Part shown: piece by piece, positions 7,598 through 11,282 of the stretch | Layout of the letters: each line of letters begins with the position of its first letter | How positions within the stretch are numbered: position 1 is the stretch's first letter | Source: an uncultured Erysipelotrichaceae bacterium | Lineage (GTDB): Bacteria; Bacillota_I; Bacilli_A; Erysipelotrichales; Erysipelotrichaceae | Reading direction: 5' to 3' | Assembly: GCA_900314345.1 (NCBI GenBank) | Contig: OMUX01000251.1 | Location: 1 to 11,282 of the forward strand | DNA: 11,282 nt | The notes under the pieces: generated by a model | The model's input: only the letters and a program-made list of their open reading frames with translations | Databases searched by the model: none | What the model was told of the DNA's origin: nothing | Made by a program: the position numbers and the translations under genes

Positions 7598-7906
7598 GTG
7601 GAAAATACAAAAACATTTGAAACGGTGAAATCCGTCATTGACGAATGGGACCCGGAGGGATTGCTGAGGTTTGGGGCTCGTGCAGATGAATACGATAGTG
7701 AAAGCAGAAGCATAGCAGCATGTGTTCCGGAAAGCTCGGAAGAAATACTGGCACGACATATAGCGGGTATTATGAATTATAGTTTCTGTACATCGTTTGC
7801 CCGTATACAAGGTGTCGAAATCAATGAGGCAGACTTATACCACATGCACTATACGTCTGAAAATTGCCTGGCTATAGCCAAACGTATCAAGGAACGTGTG
7901 AAATAA
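7598..7906 (+). CDS. DUF1871-like small protein
   Basis: This is a small cytoplasmic protein of unknown function (102 residues from a GTG start). The segment VKSVIDEWDPEGLL, followed by the DEYDSE motif, a short acidic region, ILARHIAGIMNYSF and a final CLAIAKRIK helix, matches my memory of DUF1871 proteins such as B. subtilis YugE. I prefer GTG 7598 because similarity starts at about that point and AGAGG at 7583-7587 precedes it by 10 bases. ATGs at 7547 and 7559 would add 17 or 13 residues without a clear ribosome binding site. A TATACT at 7571-7576 could be a -10 box but has no matching -35. It follows the helicase by 81 bases, so co-transcription with the trio is possible. Codon use differs from its neighbours: five of nine isoleucines use ATA, rare elsewhere in the window. 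Later acquisition or a different expression class is possible. Confidence 0.72.
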   Translation: MENTKTFETVKSVIDEWDPEGLLRFGARADEYDSESRSIAACVPESSEEILARHIAGIMNYSFCTSFARIQGVEINEADLYHMHYTSENCLAIAKRIKERVK

Positions 7907-7911
7907 ACAAT

Positions 7912-7941
7912 GGCATCAGTCACAGCGGCTGGTGCTTTCTT
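7912..7941 (+). terminator. Intrinsic terminator after the DUF1871-like gene
   Basis: GCATCAGTC (7913-7921) pairs with GGCTGGTGC (7927-7935) around the loop ACAGC, with two G-T wobbles in the 9-pair stem. TTTCTT (7936-7941) follows. It lies 6 bases after the stop and would end the trio transcript together with the DUF1871-like gene. Confidence 0.7.
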
Positions 7942-7996
7942 ATGGAAGGACAGCTGATGGAGCTGAGCAGGATATGGAACCTGTTTTCCGTCATTT

Positions 7997-8026
7997 TTGC
8001 AAAGAAACTGCAATCCGTGTCATGAT
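7997..8026 (+). promoter_or_regulatory. Candidate promoter of the SGNH hydrolase gene
   Basis: A possible -35 box TTGCAA (7997-8002) and -10 box CATGAT (8021-8026) are separated by 18 bases, with an extended TG just before the -10 box. Each hexamer matches the sigma-A consensus at only four positions. The start of transcription would fall only 14 bases or so before the ATG, just ahead of the ribosome binding site. The terminator upstream argues that this gene needs its own promoter. Confidence 0.3.
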
Positions 8027-8046
8027 AAGGGTACAGGAGGCAATGC

Positions 8047-8835
8047 ATGAGCACAAAAAATAATGACAAGGCAGTCATCATCGCATCACTGGCTGCAGCT
8101 GCCGCAGCCACAACCGCAGTCGCCGGCGTCATGGGCAAAGGCCCGGCAAAACAACTCAACACCACAGCACTGGAAACATTGAAGGGCAATGCTCCGGCAT
8201 ATCATCCGGAGAACCTTTCCCCCAAGCAGGATTCCCCGCTTGCCGGGAAGGCACTGTTCTTCCTTGGCTCTTCCGTAACAGAAGGAGCCAGATCCCTGCA
8301 TGTGTCCATGGCGGACTATCTTGCAAGGGTGGACGGTGCCATTGTGACAAAGGACTGTGTCAGCGGCACAACCCTGACAGACACCGGCAAGGATTCCTAT
8401 CTTTCCCGCATCCGGAAACATGGCGCACATGAACACTACGATGCTGTTATCATTCAGCTTTCCACCAACGATGCACAGCAGAAGCTTCCTCTTGGCACCA
8501 TCGCTGAGACAAAGGATTCCAGCTTTGATGCAAAGACCATCCTTGGTTCCCTGGAAGAAATCATCCGCTATGCACAGAAAATGTGGCACTGTCCGGTATT
8601 CATCTATACCAGCCCGCACTTCAACAGCGATGCCTATGCTGAAATGGTAAAGGCAATGGGAAAGATCACAGCCAAGTGGGGTGTCACTGTGATTGATCTC
8701 TACAATGACAATGAGATCAATTCCATTACAAGAAACCAGAGAAAACTCTATATGGCAGATCCCATCCATCCGACACAGGCCGGATATCTGTTATGGCTGC
8801 TGCCGGCATTTGAAAAGGCTCTGGCAAGAATCTGA
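8047..8835 (+). CDS. Membrane-anchored SGNH/GDSL-type hydrolase
   Basis: This is a predicted secreted or membrane-anchored esterase/acyl hydrolase of 262 residues. The N-terminus has a short charged start (MSTKNNDK) and one hydrophobic Ala/Val/Ile segment (about 9-30) that acts as a signal anchor or signal peptide; no lipobox Cys is present. The catalytic domain shows block I LGSSVTEG (73-80, with Ser76 the likely nucleophile in place of the classical GDS context), block II Gly107, block III LSTND with Asn141, and block V DPIH (Asp238 and His241). All four SGNH roles are thus filled. The family includes lipases, peptidoglycan or polysaccharide O-deacetylases and thioesterases; the substrate cannot be read from the sequence. 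The extracytoplasmic location suggests cell-wall glycan or host/dietary ester substrates. AGGAGG at 8035-8040, six bases from ATG 8047, fixes the start; ATG 8043 is in another frame. The gene stands alone, bounded by terminators. Confidence 0.88.
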   Translation: MSTKNNDKAVIIASLAAAAAATTAVAGVMGKGPAKQLNTTALETLKGNAPAYHPENLSPKQDSPLAGKALFFLGSSVTEGARSLHVSMADYLARVDGAIVTKDCVSGTTLTDTGKDSYLSRIRKHGAHEHYDAVIIQLSTNDAQQKLPLGTIAETKDSSFDAKTILGSLEEIIRYAQKMWHCPVFIYTSPHFNSDAYAEMVKAMGKITAKWGVTVIDLYNDNEINSITRNQRKLYMADPIHPTQAGYLLWLLPAFEKALARI

Positions 8836-8865
8836 AAAAAGACTGTCCCTGATGAGGAACAGTCT
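8835..8865 (-). terminator. Terminator between the convergent SGNH and bile salt hydrolase genes
   Basis: AGACTGT (8840-8846) pairs with ACAGTCT (8859-8865). Six A residues at 8835-8840 become the T tract when read on the minus strand, so it is a good terminator for the bile salt hydrolase gene. On the plus strand the hairpin lies directly after the SGNH stop but lacks a T tract, so termination in that direction would be weaker. Confidence 0.75.
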
Positions 8866-8879
8866 GATGAAACAGAAGT

Positions 8880-9854
8880 TCAGTTCTGGAAGTCAAACTG
8901 CTGGCCTTTGATCAGATCAAAGGTCTTCAGTTCTTCACAGCCGAGATCTTCACGGTGCATGTCCACCGCCGAGATCCGGCTGTTTTCATATGTGGTGTAG
9001 TAGTAGATTCCCTGATCAAGGTTGCAGCAGGAGCTGTAGATCGTGTATTCATACTTGTCTTCACCAAGATGGCACAATCCCTTCTGCTGTTCCACGGAGC
9101 CAAGGATGTGGAAGAACTGGGATACCGCTGAGGATTCATCCTCGGCAGACAATGAATTCATCCTTGTAAAGGCCACCTTCACAAACCTTGAGGCAGAGGA
9201 AAGATCACCCGGCAGGCCGATGCCTCCCATGCCGCGGCTGTAGGCATGCAGGTCAAGGCCTTTGGCAAAGCGGCATTCTCCCTGGTCTGCGGTGAGATTA
9301 CGATAGTCCGCAAGATGCATCATCTGCATGTCAAATGTGGGATTGTTGGTCATGACACCGACAGGGTCATCATAGACATGCAGTCCTGATGCAGTCTGCT
9401 CCACGACGATCTGTCTCTTCTTGTCACTCAGCATCCAGTGCAGAGGGTTGGGCGGAAGTTCCTTTGAAAAGGCTTCGTTTGTGACATTGATCCTTGCAAG
9501 AAGCTTCTCTGCTTCATCCACGTCAGCACACTGAGAGAGGATCCAGGGGATCATCTCAAAGGATGCGACATTGTCCTTGCCTTCCTTCGGTTCATTGAAC
9601 ACACAGTTGTCCGGGAAATTCAGCCCGGCCATGCCCAGGCCTTTCTCATTCATTCCGTCATAGAACAGAGGATAGCCGCCTACAACAAATGCCATGCCGA
9701 TCAGGGCAGGGTGTTCCTTCAGTTCTTTTCCGTTCCGGAAGGAAAGCGGAAACTTCCTTGGCATGACAACAACCTGTTCATGATAGGAATACTCCAGATC
9801 CAGGTTGCGTCCGAAATAATGATCTTTTGAAAAATACGTCGCTGCAGTACACAT
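8880..9854 (-). CDS. bsh: Choloylglycine hydrolase family protein (probable bile salt hydrolase)
   Basis: This is a cytoplasmic N-terminal-nucleophile amidase that most likely splits glycine or taurine from conjugated bile acids. Its 324 residues fit the family. After removal of Met1, Cys2 becomes the nucleophile. Other expected active-site residues are in place: Arg16 and Asp19 in GRNLD, Asn79 in GLNF, Asn171 in TNNP and Arg223 in SSASRF. The numbering agrees closely with lactobacillus bile salt hydrolases as I recall it. Penicillin V acylase is the main alternative within the family; the GLNFP context of Asn79 favours bile salts, but substrate preference is not certain. There is no signal peptide, as usual. 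The start is fixed by the obligatory Cys2 and by GGAGGTGA six bases upstream (9861-9868 on the minus strand). It converges with the SGNH gene and diverges from the two-component operon, so it is monocistronic. It points to a gut habitat. Confidence 0.94.
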   Translation of the reverse strand: MCTAATYFSKDHYFGRNLDLEYSYHEQVVVMPRKFPLSFRNGKELKEHPALIGMAFVVGGYPLFYDGMNEKGLGMAGLNFPDNCVFNEPKEGKDNVASFEMIPWILSQCADVDEAEKLLARINVTNEAFSKELPPNPLHWMLSDKKRQIVVEQTASGLHVYDDPVGVMTNNPTFDMQMMHLADYRNLTADQGECRFAKGLDLHAYSRGMGGIGLPGDLSSASRFVKVAFTRMNSLSAEDESSAVSQFFHILGSVEQQKGLCHLGEDKYEYTIYSSCCNLDQGIYYYTTYENSRISAVDMHREDLGCEELKTFDLIKGQQFDFQN

Positions 9855-9889
9855 GATTCATCACCTCCGATGATGCTTTGTCTAAGCTG

Positions 9890-9898
9890 ATCATAGCA
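9890..9898 (-). promoter_or_regulatory. Candidate extended -10 promoter of the bile salt hydrolase gene
   Basis: Read on the minus strand, TGC followed by TATGAT forms an extended -10 element, with TATGAT matching the consensus at five of six positions. No good -35 hexamer is found 16-18 bases upstream, which extended -10 promoters tolerate. The predicted start near 9883 would give a leader of about 29 bases containing the GGAGGTGA site. Confidence 0.4.
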
Positions 9899-9915
9899 CG
9901 CAATGAAAGCGGCGG

Positions 9916-9945
9916 CTGACGGGGCAAACGAAATTGTTTTAGAAT
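9916..9945 (+). promoter_or_regulatory. Candidate promoter of the two-component operon
   Basis: CTGACG (9916-9921) and TAGAAT (9940-9945) match the sigma-A -35 and -10 hexamers at four and five positions respectively, with an 18-base spacer. The start of transcription would fall near 9952, within the left arm of the inverted repeat at 9948-9976. The -35 box abuts the region upstream of the divergent bile salt hydrolase promoter. Confidence 0.4.
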
Positions 9946-9947
9946 GG

Positions 9948-9976
9948 TTCAGACATGGCAGAGGCTGATGTCTGAA
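9948..9976. promoter_or_regulatory. Inverted repeat, possible operator or leader hairpin of the two-component operon
   Basis: TTCAGACAT (9948-9956) is repeated exactly in inverted orientation as ATGTCTGAA (9968-9976), with an 11-base spacer. The arm centres are 20 bp apart, about two helical turns, which suits binding of a dimer on one face of the DNA. It lies just after the candidate -10 box and just before the AAGGAGA ribosome binding site. It could be an autoregulatory operator or an RNA hairpin that limits translation. Confidence 0.6.
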
Positions 9977-9987
9977 AAGGAGACCTT

Positions 9988-10659
9988 ATGATTAATATTC
10001 TTGTGGCGGAAGATGACCGGGAACTGAACCATATCATGTGCACCTACCTGGAGAAAAGCGGGTATGAAGCCAAAGGATGCACCAATCCCCTGGAGGCTTA
10101 TGAGGTCATGCATCATCAGCCTGTGGATCTGATCATTTCGGATATCCTGATGCCGAAGGAAAACGGTTTTTCCTTTGCGGAAAAAGTACGTTCCGCCAAT
10201 CCCTTGATCCCGATCCTTTTCATTACTGCCCTGGATGATCTTTCCAGCAAACAGAAGGGATTCTCTGCAGGGGTGGATGACTACATGGTCAAGCCGGTGG
10301 ACATGGATGAGATGGTGCTCAGGGTCAAGGCACTGTTGAGAAGGGCACAGATTCAGAATGAGAATCAGCTTGTCATCGGCAATGTGACACTTGTGAAGGA
10401 TGAGATGGCTGCCTATCTGAACGGTGCTGATACAGGCATTCTTCCAAGGGAGTTCAATGTCCTGTGGAAGCTGCTTTCCCATCCGAAGAAGATCTTCACA
10501 CGGAGCGAACTCATGGATGAATACTGGAACATGGGCAATGATACGGGACTGCGTACGGTGGATGTGTATATTGCTAAGCTGCGCAAGGAATTTGCCGGTG
10601 CGGATGACTTTGAGATTATCACGGTGCAGGGCTTTGGATACAAGGCGGTGCTGAAATGA
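9988..10659 (+). CDS. OmpR/PhoB-family response regulator
   Basis: This is a DNA-binding response regulator of 223 residues that is phosphorylated by the histidine kinase encoded next to it. The receiver domain (about 1-118) has the acidic pocket (Glu8, Asp9, Asp10), the phospho-acceptor Asp52 in SDILMP, the switch Thr80 in LFITA and Lys102 in VKPV. The C-terminal winged helix (about 128-223) shows the LPREFNVLWKLLSHPKKIF segment, the recognition-helix stretch RTVDVYIAKLRKEF and the final wing GFGYKAVLK. All key residues are present, so it should be functional. AAGGAGA at 9976-9982 precedes the ATG. The stop overlaps the kinase start in an ATGA, giving coupled translation. The signal and target genes are unknown; the divergent bile salt hydrolase gene and its own promoter are the nearest candidates. 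Confidence 0.97.
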   Translation: MINILVAEDDRELNHIMCTYLEKSGYEAKGCTNPLEAYEVMHHQPVDLIISDILMPKENGFSFAEKVRSANPLIPILFITALDDLSSKQKGFSAGVDDYMVKPVDMDEMVLRVKALLRRAQIQNENQLVIGNVTLVKDEMAAYLNGADTGILPREFNVLWKLLSHPKKIFTRSELMDEYWNMGNDTGLRTVDVYIAKLRKEFAGADDFEIITVQGFGYKAVLK

Positions 10660-11282
10660 AGAAGAAAAGAAGTGAGGACGAAAGAGTCACAGCGCCTTTG
10701 ATTTCCTGGCGCCTGATGCTGGTGTTATTGGCCATTCTGTTTGTGCTGGTCATTGCCCAGTTCTACATCGTCAAAGGACTCATGGGCCACATTCCGGCAT
10801 TGATTGTCACGCTCACCAACTACATCTTCTGGACCTGTCTTGCCCTGACCATAGCTGTGGGCTACTTCTGGCGCTATGTGGTCAGCCGTCCCCTCAGACA
10901 GCTGACAAGCGGTGTCCGGCGCGTGGCATCCGGGGATTTCGATGTGCAGATCGCACCGGCAAAGAAGAAAAGCTCACGGAAGAATGAAGTGGATGTACTG
11001 GTGGATGACTTCAACAAGATGACAAGGGAATTACAGGAAAATGAAATGATGCGCAGCGATTTCATCTCCAATGTCTCTCATGAAATCAAGACACCGGTCG
11101 CCGTGATCCAGTCCTACAGCAAGGCTTTGAAAGATCCGGCGCTTCCCGAAGAGACCAGACAGCAGTACACCGATACCGTAATCAATGCCTCACAGATGCT
11201 CAATGTCATGGTCACAAACCTCCTCAAGCTCAACAAGCTGGAACACCAGGAAATCTCTCCGGCTCCAAGGCCGTACCAGCTT
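10656..11282 (+). CDS. Sensor histidine kinase, N-terminal part (cut by window end)
   Basis: This is the membrane sensor kinase partner of the preceding response regulator. 209 residues are visible and the reading frame stays open to the window end, so the ATP-binding HATPase_c domain lies beyond. A short basic cytoplasmic N-terminus is followed by two membrane segments (about 18-38 and 47-71). Only about eight residues connect them outside, so there is no extracellular sensor domain, and sensing is likely within the membrane or through a partner. A HAMP domain (about 72-130) starts at VVSRPLRQL and includes the basic stretch KKKSSRK. The HisKA dimerisation helix contains FISNVSHEIKTPVA with phospho-acceptor His142. 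The ATG overlaps the regulator's stop by four bases, so the pair is translated in a coupled manner. Short-loop kinases of this kind often respond to envelope stress, antimicrobial peptides or transporters, but the stimulus here is unknown. Confidence 0.94.
   Translation, partial: MKKKRSEDERVTAPLISWRLMLVLLAILFVLVIAQFYIVKGLMGHIPALIVTLTNYIFWTCLALTIAVGYFWRYVVSRPLRQLTSGVRRVASGDFDVQIAPAKKKSSRKNEVDVLVDDFNKMTRELQENEMMRSDFISNVSHEIKTPVAVIQSYSKALKDPALPEETRQQYTDTVINASQMLNVMVTNLLKLNKLEHQEISPAPRPYQL

Noticed and set aside
1..11282. CRISPR array, insertion sequence, tRNA or rRNA gene
   Set aside because: No regularly spaced repeats, transposase motifs, terminal inverted repeats of element size, tRNA-like cloverleaf or rRNA sequence was noticed on reading both strands.

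Overview
The window looks like part of a chromosome from a moderately GC-rich (roughly 50%) Bacillota gut bacterium. Supporting this are strong AGGAGG-type ribosome binding sites, a Gram-positive style lipoprotein binding protein, an OmpR-type two-component pair and a choloylglycine (bile salt) hydrolase. Gene style and content would suit the Erysipelotrichia, but that placement is a guess and not shown by the sequence. Eleven genes are supported. Ten are on the plus strand and one, the bile salt hydrolase, is on the minus strand. No gap between genes exceeds 300 bases, and I saw no RNA genes, insertion sequences or CRISPR array.

Layout. Bases 1-1089 hold the end of a polar amino-acid ABC transporter operon (ATPase C-terminus, then the lipoprotein binding protein), closed by an intrinsic terminator at 1097-1126. 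A class II aldolase (1164-1835) follows, then a perfect 23-bp palindrome (1840-1862). Bases 1892-7516 hold the most interesting unit: three tightly packed genes with intergenic gaps of 4 and 8 bases. They encode a TerB-N/TerB-C protein with an extra MmcQ/YjbR-like N-terminal domain, a BrxD-like (DUF2791-type) P-loop ATPase, and an Lhr/BrxHI-like superfamily II helicase. The last two resemble accessory components of BREX phage-defence systems, but no BREX core gene (PglX, PglZ, BrxL, BrxC) is visible here. A small DUF1871-like gene with different codon use follows and ends at a good terminator.

The remainder holds a membrane-anchored SGNH hydrolase (8047-8835), the convergent bile salt hydrolase (8880-9854, minus), and a divergently transcribed response regulator with a partial histidine kinase (9988-11282). 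The 133-base intergenic region between the hydrolase and the regulator holds a candidate promoter for each direction and a perfect 9-bp inverted repeat placed like an operator.

How the genes work together. The transporter genes form one operon and the two-component pair another. The trio very probably works as one DNA-directed, ATP-powered machine, with the TerB protein as scaffold or sensor, the ATPase as switch or loader and the helicase as effector. Its role in genome defence or DNA processing is inferred from family associations, not shown by the sequence.
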